Source: Bathynomus jamesi
Taxonomy: Eukaryota; Arthropoda; Malacostraca; Isopoda; Cirolanidae
Reading direction: 5' to 3'
Length of the DNA stretch: 64,000 bases
NCBI GenBank assembly: GCA_023014485.1
Contig: JAJOZX010007511.1
Location: 142,501 to 206,500, forward strand
Positions 55,740 through 64,000 of this stretch are shown piece after piece. Within the stretch, counting starts at the first letter, position 1; every line of letters starts with the position of its first letter. The notes below the pieces were generated by a model. The model made no database searches. It was not told the origin of the DNA and was given only the letters and a program-made list of their open reading frames with translations. The translations under genes were made by a program, and so were the position numbers.

Positions 55740-58697
55740 GTGATTTTGCTAATTTCTAAGCCGGGCTTTTACCCTGGTTTGTGTAGATTTACTTAATCGT
55801 TTTATTTCGATTGTGTGTTGAATTAGCTGGATCCCTATTAGGCCTTTCCTTTTTTTTTTTTTTTTCGGTAGAGGGTCTGGCTTCTAGGCTTTGGCCAGGG
55901 CCAGGCCTAGCCTTCGGTTAGGTCTTTCTGGTTAGTTGGGATAGCCTACCATCTTTCGATCGGCTCATACGTATGTCTTCACAGGCAGCCCCATCTGAGG
56001 ATGGGGGTGCTTCTGCCTTCCAGTCGTCTATTGTTTCTGCCGAAGTGCATTGCGATTCCGATGGCTTTCAGGCATTAAAAAGGGCTAGGTCCTCAGACTG
56101 CCTTAAGGATGTTCCCACTTATAAGCGCTCACAGAAATCTCAGAGCCACATACCAGTTCCTTCCACCACTGCGCCTGTTTCAAACTCTTTTTCAGTGCTA
56201 GCTTCCCTGCCCTCTAGTACTAACACTACCTCTGTTGTCCATAGCACCTGGCCCCCTTTGGGTGGGCATGCTGATGGGCGTCCAGTTTTTGGTGATTGTG
56301 AGGTTCTTGGTGCTAAGTCCGCTTCTGCGATAAAAGTTGCCCCCACACTTCCTTTCAAGACTAAGCTCCTCCTGCGTCGTGACCAACATCAAGAAATTCC
56401 TTTTTACGCTTCATATGTCTATATGACTGCTGTCTCTGACAATATTCGGCTCACTAATCTCAGTCCCTTTGCCCTTAAGTGGGGTATTGAGGCACTTTGT
56501 AGGCACAAATACTGTAGGAGTGGTAGTTTGTTACTGCAGACTGCTTCTCCATCTCAGCTGCGAACCCTTCTTAATGCAACCTCCTTCTTGAACAACCAGT
56601 ACAATATTAAGGTAGAATTGGCATCCAAGTTTGATATCATACAAGGCATCATTCGTGCACCAGAATTGCTAGTTGATTCAGTTGAGGATATTTTGGAGGA
56701 ACTAAAACCTTGCAGTGTTTTGGAAATGAGACGACTTACGCCAGGTAAGGACAAGATTCCTACTAGGGCCTTGGTACTTACCTTTGGTGGGAAAATTCTC
56801 CCTACTAAGATCTATTGTGGCTACCTCAGTTATACTGTTGAGCATTTCTTTTCGAGACCTCTGCGTTGCTTTAAGTGTCAACGATTTGGTCATGGCCGAG
56901 ATGTCTGTCAGAATGAGCCCCGTTGTGGGAGGTGTGGGGGGTCTCACTCCTCTCCAGATTGTGAAGGTCCGGATGGTTGTACAAACTGTCATGCTCCCCA
57001 TCCCGCCTTCTCCTCCATTTGCCCAGTTTACCTGAAGGAGCAGGCTATAGTGCGATACAAATGTTTGAATAATGTCTCTTTCTCAGAGGCAAGACGCCAT
57101 TGTTCAGTCCTGGATAGGTCATTTTCCCAGGTAGCCAGGACAGATCCACCCCATCCCCCTTCAAATCAGTCTTCTCCCCCAACCCCACCTGTCCAGCCTA
57201 GACCCAGGCCTTCGCCTTCCCCGGCATGCCCTCCGGTTTGGTTTCTTCTGCACCTCCCACAATTCCATTTCCCCATCCATTTACTGTCAGAGACATCTCT
57301 TCGATTCCATACAGTCATTTGCCCTCCTTGCCCCCTCCTGGCCCGTCTCCCTCCCACTTCCCAGTCTGCCTCTCAGCCTCCTCATTCTAAGAGCCTTCGG
57401 GCTGTTAGTGGTCTCACCAGCTCCCAGTATTGGCAGCTGGTGAAGGATGTTCGTGACCTTATGTCCAGGAATAAATCTCCTCAACAAATTGTTAACAAAC
57501 TTGCCTCTTACGCTAATACAAATAATTATTTCGAATAATAAACTTACTTCCGCCGAGGGGATGCTTCTCCTCTTCACGCCTTAATTTTCACATTTATACA
57601 GTGGAATGTCAAGAGCCTCCGTGCACGACTACCCCAGCTGAAGAACTTACTTAGCACCTATTCTCCTGCCCTAATTGCCTTACAGAAAACTCGCCTATCC
57701 CGACCATTCTCCCCTTATTTCAAACACTATACATTCTATAGAAAAGATAGGAATGCCCATGGGGTGGTGTTGCTTCACTTCTTCATGCCCTTCTTCCTGG
57801 CACTCCCCTCCCATTATATACTCCACTCGAAGCAGTTGCAGCACAGGTTCCGCTCTTTAGTAGAGCAACTACAGTTTGCTCTTTGTACAAACCCCCCGGC
57901 TTTCCCCTCACCTTACAGTTGCTTGATGATCTTGTACAGCAACTGCCAACTCCCTTCATATTATTAAGGGATTTCAATGCCCATCACTCTTGTTGGGGCT
58001 CCTCCTTTTGCGACGAGAGAGGGGTCCTCTATGCTGACTTCCTTTTCGATAACTCCTTATTTTTGTTTAGTTTTCCCACCCCCACTTACCTCTCTGATGC
58101 TACAGGGACTTTCTCCTCCATTGATCTGACCATTTGTAATCAAGAACTGGCCCACCAGTTCCAGTGGTTCGTATCCTCTGACCTTTGTGATAGTGACCAT
58201 TTCCCTCTCTTTCTTCAGTCTACATCCTCCTTTCCTCCCATTCAACGACGTTTCCGCTTCGATCTGAAAAAAGCTGACTGGAGTGCTTATGCCCTTTTAG
58301 CCAACTTGCCTCCTCCCTCTCATGATGCCGATCTGGATTGTACAGCCATTTCTACCCCCATACTCACAGTCCCCTCTGCCTCTATTCCATTGAAGTCAAC
58401 TACCGTTAATCCTAAGTATAATGCAGCATGGTGGACTGCTGAATGTGAAGCTGCTGTTTTGTCACGTAAGAGGGCCATCCGTAGCTTTCGAAAGAACCCA
58501 ATTCTACGTCTATTTATCAACTACAAACATGCTCGAGCACTTGCTCGGCACACTGTAAAATTAGCAAAGAGAATCTCTTGGAGGAACTATGTTAACAACA
58601 TCTCCTTTGGTACACCTTCATCTGCAGTCTGGAGAAAAGTCCGGGCCTTTCAAGGCTCCTATGCTGTCACGTAAGGTCTTAGTTAAAGATGGCATTC
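55740..58697 (+). mobile_element. I/Jockey-like LINE, 5' portion (ORF1 and endonuclease)
   Basis: 5' leader at about 55740-55972, ORF1 at 55973-57538 and the start of ORF2 (57590-58697) up to the linker before RT, where a CR1-like LINE begins. Endonuclease motifs: IQWNVKSL, LQKTRLSR (catalytic Glu of the usual QETR is Lys), RDFNAHHSCWG, SSIDLTICN and SDHFPL. A frameshift near 57890 splits the endonuclease. No RT of this element is found in the window, except possibly its 3' tail at 61046-61865. Confidence 0.7.
55973..57538 (+). CDS. LINE ORF1 protein with CCHC zinc knuckles
   Basis: 521 aa, uninterrupted from ATG to TAA. A Ser/Thr-rich N-terminus, a central domain resembling the non-canonical RRM region of I/Jockey ORF1 (about 150-300), then CFKCQRFGHGRDVCQ, CGRCGGSHSSPDC and CTNCHAPHPAFSSIC (three CCHC-type knuckles, about residues 300-350), and a Pro-rich tail ending in a helical VKDVRDLMSRNK segment. 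Such proteins coat LINE RNA. An intact ORF1 next to a broken ORF2 suggests a fairly young copy. Confidence 0.8.
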   Translation: MSSQAAPSEDGGASAFQSSIVSAEVHCDSDGFQALKRARSSDCLKDVPTYKRSQKSQSHIPVPSTTAPVSNSFSVLASLPSSTNTTSVVHSTWPPLGGHADGRPVFGDCEVLGAKSASAIKVAPTLPFKTKLLLRRDQHQEIPFYASYVYMTAVSDNIRLTNLSPFALKWGIEALCRHKYCRSGSLLLQTASPSQLRTLLNATSFLNNQYNIKVELASKFDIIQGIIRAPELLVDSVEDILEELKPCSVLEMRRLTPGKDKIPTRALVLTFGGKILPTKIYCGYLSYTVEHFFSRPLRCFKCQRFGHGRDVCQNEPRCGRCGGSHSSPDCEGPDGCTNCHAPHPAFSSICPVYLKEQAIVRYKCLNNVSFSEARRHCSVLDRSFSQVARTDPPHPPSNQSSPPTPPVQPRPRPSPSPACPPVWFLLHLPQFHFPIHLLSETSLRFHTVICPPCPLLARLPPTSQSASQPPHSKSLRAVSGLTSSQYWQLVKDVRDLMSRNKSPQQIVNKLASYANTNNYFE

Positions 58698-61045
58698 CAT
58701 ACTTAGAAATAAATTAAACGAATTTAAGGCGATAATTTATTCCGGCAACTACGATATAGTTGCTATCACTGAAACGTGGTTAAATACCGTGACTCGGGAC
58801 TTGTTGGGGGAACTTGATATACCTGGTTTTAAACTCTTTACTAATGTTAGGTTACATAGGATTGGTGGCGGCGTTTTGCTGTACATTCGTAATTCCCTTA
58901 GGGCTATCGAGATTAAGAGAGATTTTCCGGCAGCAATTAATGCGATATGCGTTGAAGTTAGGGCGCGTAGTATTAGTTTTAATTTTGTTGTTGTTTATAG
59001 ACCTCCCGTTCAACCCCTCGATACCGATACTAGATTTTACTCACTTCTTGGTAACTTTATTGCTAATCGGAATAGTATAAATCTCGGAGACTTTAACTGC
59101 CCTAATGTTAATTACGAGACTTTTACTGGTAATAAGGAGGGTTTGAGACTGGTTGAGTTCATGGAAGATAATTTTTTACGACAGATGGTTACCGAACCAA
59201 CGCGCGGTGACAATATTTTAGACGTGGTGATGACGAACGGCGAAAATATAGTCGAAGGTTTAGAAGTAGGCGAGAGTTTAGGAGGTAGTGATCATCAAAT
59301 TCTTAGGTTTAAGCTACTGATAGAAAACACTAAGGATAGTAAAGTAATAGAAGTCCCTGATTTTCGTAGGGCTAATTTTGATAGTTGTGCGGATGGATGA
59401 GAGTAGTGGACTGGGATAACTTATTTGTGGGTAATGACACAAATTTGTATTGGGAGGCGTTTAAAGATAGTTTCTTGAATATCGAAAGGGAGTTTATTCC
59501 TCGTAGGCCCAAGCGCGCTAGAAATCATGGTACGCCCAAGTGGTGGACTAGGGAAATAGGCGAGTTCATAAACGAGCGTAATAGAGCGTATAGACTTAAT
59601 AAGCACAATGGCACGGTAGCTAAAGTTAATAGATATATCGAGCTTCGACGTAAGTTTAAAAGATCAGTTAGAATGCTGAGCGTAATTTAGAGATACTTAT
59701 AGCTGCGGATAGTAAACATAACCCAAAAAAGTTTTTCGATTACGTGAATAATCGTAAGCCGATAAAAAATAATATAGGCCTTCTCGTGGACGCTAATGGC
59801 GCTTTGGCTTCCGACGCTCAGGCGATGGCGGGTATTTTTAATAACTTTTTTGCGAGTTTTTACCGAAGAAGACGTCAATAATGTCCCCGATGTGGACCAT
59901 ATCGTTCCATTTAGCAGCGAGATTATTTTGGATGAAATAGCTGTTTACGAGGGTGAGATTGCGCATTATATTGATAGGCTAAAAGTTAGCAAGGTTCCAG
60001 GCCCTGACGCGCTTAATCCTAGACATTTGAAAGATGTGAAAGACGTTATCGTAGGCCCCTTAACGAAGATTTTTAATCAGTCACTCGAAACGGGGATTAT
60101 TCCTGAACATTTCAAATTAGCTAACGTCACGCGAAAATAGGCGATAAGGTTGTTAACGAGGACAATATAAATAGGCTCGAAGACGATATAAATAGGATTA
60201 TGGAGTGGACGGATAAGTGGCAGATGCAATTTAACGTAGACAAGTGTAAAGTTTTGCATATAAGTTCTCGTAGCAATAATTACACGTACACGATGGATTT
60301 TAGAGAGTTAGCAAGCGTTGACGAGGAAGTAGATTTAGGCGTACGCGTATCTAAGGATTTAAAAGTTAGGAACCAGTGCCTGGAGTCTCGCGCAAAAGGT
60401 AATAGGATGTTAGGCTTCATAGCGCGTAATTTAGAATTTAAATCGAAGAATATTATATTGCCCCTTTACAAGTCCCTAGTCAGGCCTCATTTACAAGATG
60501 CCGTTCAGTTTTGGTGTCTGTATTTGCGTGAGGATATTGATAGGTTAGAAAGGGTTCAGCGTTGTGCCACGAAACTAATCCCGTCATTGTGCAATAAGCC
60601 TTATGAAGATAGGATTAAAGAGTTAGACTTGCATTCACTCAAAACTAGGAGATTAAGGGGGGACTTATTGAAGTTTTCAAAATCGTTAATAAAATGGATG
60701 ACGTAAATTTTGATAAATTGTTCACTTTCGATAATAGCAATACTCGTAATAACGGATATAAGTTGCGTGGCAGACGTTTCATTACTAATATCGCTAAAAA
60801 CTTCTTTACGCTTAAAGTAATTGATAAATGGAATAATCTTCCCGCGTCAGTCGTGAACTCTACCAGTGTTATTGTGTTTAAGAACCGTTTTGATAAGCAT
60901 TTTAAAAATATTAACATTGTTTAATATAATAATAAAACAATTAGTAACAGGAGCTCCGGGGGTGGTGATCGGGGATGAGTCTGTTGACGACTAATGCCAG
61001 CTTGTGACATGCCAGCGTGTAATATGCCAGCAAAAAAAAAAAATA
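58698..61045 (+). mobile_element. CR1-like LINE with the RT core deleted, inserted in another LINE
   Basis: Endonuclease (58700-59398: YDIVAITETWL, GGGVLLYIRN, LGDFNCPNVNY, SDHQIL) with all main motifs, then a linker (WWTREIGEFINERN), RT start (SKVPGPDALNPRHLKDV near 59985) up to FKLANVT at 60129. There the sequence jumps to IGDKVVNEDNINRLEDD and WTDKWQMQFNVDKCKVLHI, which lies after the catalytic YADD in full-length relatives. The C-terminus ends at TAA 60922. A short A-run tail is at 61030-61042. The internal deletion removes the palm. Confidence 0.75.
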
Positions 61046-61868
61046 GACTAACACGAACTTAGATGTAGGTCGTAGCGTAAACTAACCCACTTTTTGTTAT
61101 TCTTTTTTTTTCCTGTCTCCTTATTTGCATGTATGTAACTCTCTTCATTGCATGTCTGTAGTTTGCATGGTATGATAGTGTTTGAGTTAAGAATGTGTTG
61201 CATGGTTTGTAATGCGTTCTTATTTTACTTCTTTTCATCTTCCACCCCTTTCCGGCAGAGTGGGCTGCAGTGGCCGGCGGATGATGATGGTGTCCTTCTT
61301 TCTCTTTTTCTGAATGAATTTTAACCCACGAGTGATAGGTTTTGCTACTTACTTAACCCCTTATTCTCTTCTTTTAACCCCTTACTTTCTTCTTTCTCTC
61401 GGGCTAACCTTAGAGTGGATCTTAGGGTCTTTGTTACTCTTAGCTTCTGTAGATCTGTAGGTAATGCTGCCCGTTTGCGTCTCCGAACTGTGTGCCGAGA
61501 TCTCACTCTACCCTTTCAACTAAGTTCCATTCTCAGCCCATACTTTCCTCCTCATCCTGTACTCAGCTTTTTGATGGAGTCCCAATTGTATGCATTCATT
61601 TAATTTTAATTCTTTATTTATTTATCTATTTATTTATTTTTTTCACTTTCCCTGTCTATGTAGCTGGAGGCCCTCTTTTCAAGCGCCACAGAGTCGGCCC
61701 TGTGGCTGAAGAGGTGATGGGTCTCTTACTCTCCTGTCCTTTTTTCCCCATTTATTATGCCCTGAACACTTGTGATTAACTCTTAACCTCGCAGCATATA
61801 CTGTCTCCGTTCTGGTGTTAATAACTCATTGGGTTGGTGCACCATTAAACTTAATCAATCAATCGTCA
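61046..61868 (+). other. Probable LINE 3' untranslated tail
   Basis: T/C-rich sequence without coding, ending in TAATCAATCAATC (about 61852-61864), a repeat tail seen on many arthropod LINEs. It may be the 3' end of the LINE interrupted at 58697, but that is inference. Confidence 0.45.
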
Positions 61869-62406
61869 GCCAGACTCCTTACTGAACGGACGCCTTCCCT
61901 AGGCTCTCTGATATTGTTTCTACTTTTGAATATTGCCGATAAATTTACTGTTGGAAAGTTTTGAATTTTATATACTTGCGCTTATATTCACATTGTTATA
62001 GTTAAGTAACTGAACATTAGTGGTTTTTAGTTATTTATAAGTTTTCAGAGCGTGCCGGCTTAATTTAATATAACCTTGTGACGGTTATAAACGTTAACTA
62101 CTTTAACTTGCGCGATGCCGTCCCAGAAAGCGTCGTGTGCTAGATGTGGGGTTAATCGGTGGTCCTATAGCGATTACCGAGAGATCGGTTTGTTTCTTTT
62201 GCGAGTTGAGTGAAGAGATAGTGGATTTAAAATGTAGTGTATGCGAGGTGACGGGACGACTTACAACGCTTGATGAGAGCAGGGGTAGGCTTACGGTTGA
62301 CGTAGGCCGAACCTATACTAACGTTGAAGACGTTAGTAAGTTGAAGGGTGAGGTTAGGAACCTAGTTTCTAGTGTAGTGAATACTCTTATTTTAGTTTCA
62401 AGATAA
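61869..62406 (+). pseudogene. 5' end and ORF1 start of a CR1-like LINE
   Basis: Leader then ATGCCGTCCCAG (62115, MPSQKASCARCG). After a frameshift the frame 62137-62406 reads VCFFCELSEEIVDLKCSVCE, a CxxC...CxxC zinc-finger pattern as in CR1 ORF1 proteins, then a coiled-coil-like region. Codon habits resemble the LINE at 58698-61045. It is cut where the gypsy LTR appears to begin. Confidence 0.45.
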
Positions 62407-62839
62407 ATGTTAATTTTACCGTCTTGAATTTCGGAATAGCTATAAATTCATTTTAAATTAGTTACCCATCATAATTCAATTGTAAACCACATAATACTAA
62501 TTTTATGTATACTGTATTATTTTATTGTATGTAAACATAATTAATTATATATCACAATTGTCAGTTAATTATTTATATTCAAATAATTATTTTAATCTAA
62601 TACCATGTCCATTTTGCAAATAAATAATAGAAATCCAAGGGTTATATTTTCCATCCTTGGTACTGTCGCAGTTTCGCCTAACGGACTCAATACGGCTAGT
62701 GAGATAATCACTGGTTGGCACTTAACCAGCGGCAGTGCTTATGGCTACATCATCCAGGTTAACCTATACCGGATAGATGCGCTACGGTCCCAAGCCGTAG
62801 CTTGCCTAGGCCCAACGACGACGACGACGAAAACCAACA
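62407..62839 (+). repeat. Probable 5' LTR of a gypsy element
   Basis: The right border is set by the primer binding site, TGGTGACCCCGGAG at 62842, preceded by ...CCAACA. The left border TGTTAATT (62407) is a guess based on the TG...CA rule. AATAAA at about 62620 could be the LTR poly(A) signal. The 3' LTR needed for proof lies outside the window. Confidence 0.4.
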
Positions 62840-62841
62840 AT

Positions 62842-63125
62842 TGGTGACCCCGGAGTTGGATTCCCCCCTTTTACCCGAACGACTAGGACTAGACTGTAAC
62901 GTCGTTCGTGCCCATCACCCCCTTTTACCCGAACGACTAGGACTAGACTGTAACGTCGTTCGTGCCCATCACCCCCTTCACCCGAGCGACTAGGACCAGA
63001 CTGTAACGTCGCTCGTGCCCTCTGCCCCTCACCCCTGCCCGTGCGCTCTGTGCCTGCGCTCGTCTCAACCTCCACTCCTTCGTTGGTAACTTGTCTTGCT
63101 TGTACGTCAGCAAGCATAGGAGAAG
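62842..63125 (+). promoter_or_regulatory. Gypsy primer binding site and leader with 54-bp tandem repeats
   Basis: TGGTGACCCCGGAGTTGG at 62842 fits a tRNA 3'-end complementary primer site. It is followed by three tandem copies (period 53-54) of a unit with CGAACGACTAGGACTAGACT and GTAACGTCGTTCGTGCCC (starts near 62875, 62929 and 62982), the third more diverged. Leaders like this may hold packaging or translation elements; the role here is unknown. Confidence 0.75.
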
Positions 63126-63890
63126 ATGCCTGACGACGCTGGTGCCATCTCCCACTTGAGCGTAAAGCTCCCCGTCTTCTGGCCGGGTGATCCATTTATT
63201 TGGTTCCACCAAGTGGAATCACAATTCAACTTGGGAAGGATCACCGCTAGCAGGACAAAATACGATCATGTTTTGTCCTCTCTACCAGCGAGCATCATCT
63301 CTGAAGTCCGTGACGTCATCGTGTCTACTTCCACGAGTGAGGACCCATACAACGATCTGAAGTCTGCCATCCTGTGCCGCACCACTGTCTCCGAGCGTGA
63401 GAAACTACATCAGTTAATCTCAAAAGAAGAACTTGGAGACCGTAAGCCCATTCAAATGCTGAGGGCTATGCAGTGCGCTCTAGGCGAACGCGCACAAACC
63501 TTCGATAAGGACATCTTTCGACAGTTGTTCTTGCAGAAACTTCCTCCATCAGCTCAGCGTGTCTTGGCCACTATGGATCCTGCTACTCCAGTTGATAAAC
63601 TAGCAGAAACTGCCGACAAAGTAGTGGAGATTGACACAGCTCCGGTCAACAACGTGAACACACAATCGGAACTGGAGTTGAAAGTGGAAGAGTTAAGTCA
63701 ACAACTCAACCACGTTTGTTCTCTGCTACAAAATCAACGGCGAAGAAGCCATTCTCGGTCAAGATTTACGAAGAGGCATCGTTCGAGTTCCGGGAAGATC
63801 TGCTTCTACCACTCTAAATTTGGAAAGAAGGCTAGGAAGTGCATCTCCCCTTGCAATTTTTCGTCGGAAAACCCCAGCAGCGAGTCCTAA
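63126..63890 (+). CDS. gag: Ty3/gypsy Gag polyprotein
   Basis: 254 aa, open. The capsid-like region begins LSVKLPVFWPGDPFIWFHQV, a block typical of Mag-like arthropod gypsy Gags (F.G.P..WF...E..F), followed by helices including LHQLISKEELGDRKP. The C-terminus is basic (RRRSHSRSRFTKRHRSS), then a degenerate knuckle CFYHSKFGKKARKC...C. Gag forms the particle and binds genomic RNA. The stop TAA (63888-63890) overlaps the ATG of the next frame as TAATG. Confidence 0.88.
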   Translation: MPDDAGAISHLSVKLPVFWPGDPFIWFHQVESQFNLGRITASRTKYDHVLSSLPASIISEVRDVIVSTSTSEDPYNDLKSAILCRTTVSEREKLHQLISKEELGDRKPIQMLRAMQCALGERAQTFDKDIFRQLFLQKLPPSAQRVLATMDPATPVDKLAETADKVVEIDTAPVNNVNTQSELELKVEELSQQLNHVCSLLQNQRRRSHSRSRFTKRHRSSSGKICFYHSKFGKKARKCISPCNFSSENPSSES

Positions 63891-64000
63891 TGGCGTCTAG
63901 TACTCGCACTGCCAACCTGTTATTCATAAAGGACAGGAACTCTGGTGTCAATTTCTTGGTCGATACCGGAGCGTCAGTCAGTGTATTCCCTCAAAAATCT
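63890..64000 (+). CDS. pol: Ty3/gypsy Pol, start of aspartic protease (partial)
   Basis: From the ATG overlapping the gag stop, the -1 frame reads LLFIKDRNSGVNFLVDTGAS and on to the window end. FLVDTGASVSVFP is the catalytic strand of the retroviral-type aspartic protease (DTG). RT, RNase H and integrase should follow beyond 64000. The frame is open as far as seen. Confidence 0.85.
   Translation, partial: MASSTRTANLLFIKDRNSGVNFLVDTGASVSVFPQKS

Overview
The window is a gene-poor, transposon-saturated stretch of an animal genome. Spliced introns, poly(A) signals, long TA/CT microsatellites and the mix of Polinton, hAT, Tc1/mariner, BEL/Pao, Ty3/gypsy, Penelope-like and non-LTR elements point to an invertebrate. 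Recurrent CCTAA-type repeats and the element families suggest an arthropod, possibly a crustacean; that last step is inference.

The only convincing host coding sequence belongs to the AMP-forming acyl-CoA ligase / luciferase-like superfamily. Five well-phased exons at 61-2865 (+) encode the C-terminal half and stop. Three exons at 24895-28357 (-) encode the N-terminal half up to the AMP-binding loop and carry a frameshift. Between these oppositely oriented, complementary halves lie about 22 kb of repeats.

Layout. 61-2865: ligase C-half, with a Penelope-like RT relic in its fourth intron. 3466-8709: a 2.6-kb tandem duplication, each copy with a 0.69-kb hAT MITE. 8987-23712: a Polinton/Maverick with terminal inverted repeats, carrying a nested Tc1-like element (9355-10654) and a nested LINE inside its DNA polymerase gene (about 16846-18470). 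Its core genes are broken, no major capsid or protease gene is visible, but two accessory genes at the right end are open. 24.9-28.4 kb: ligase N-half with TE-filled introns. 28.6-31.1 kb: an ORF with coding repeats, interrupted by a hAT element that itself holds a mariner. 32.5-35.0 kb: MITEs. 35.4-39.3 kb: gypsy fragments on both strands around a hAT. 40.6-54.4 kb: a second Polinton-derived remnant that appears split by about 13 kb of insertions: an I-like LINE (42.4-47.3 kb) and a BEL/Pao element (47.3-53.8 kb) which itself carries a 4-kb hAT containing a 456-bp satellite array. 54.5-62.4 kb: a hAT, then LINEs nested in LINEs. 62.4-64.0 kb: the 5' end of a relatively intact gypsy element that runs off the window.

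The genes do not form a host pathway. What the window records is an order of insertions: Polinton remnant before BEL/Pao before hAT before satellite, and coding-repeat ORF before hAT before mariner. The most interesting biology is the uncharacterised Polinton accessory gene pair (21920-23001), whose relatives recur twice more in the window.
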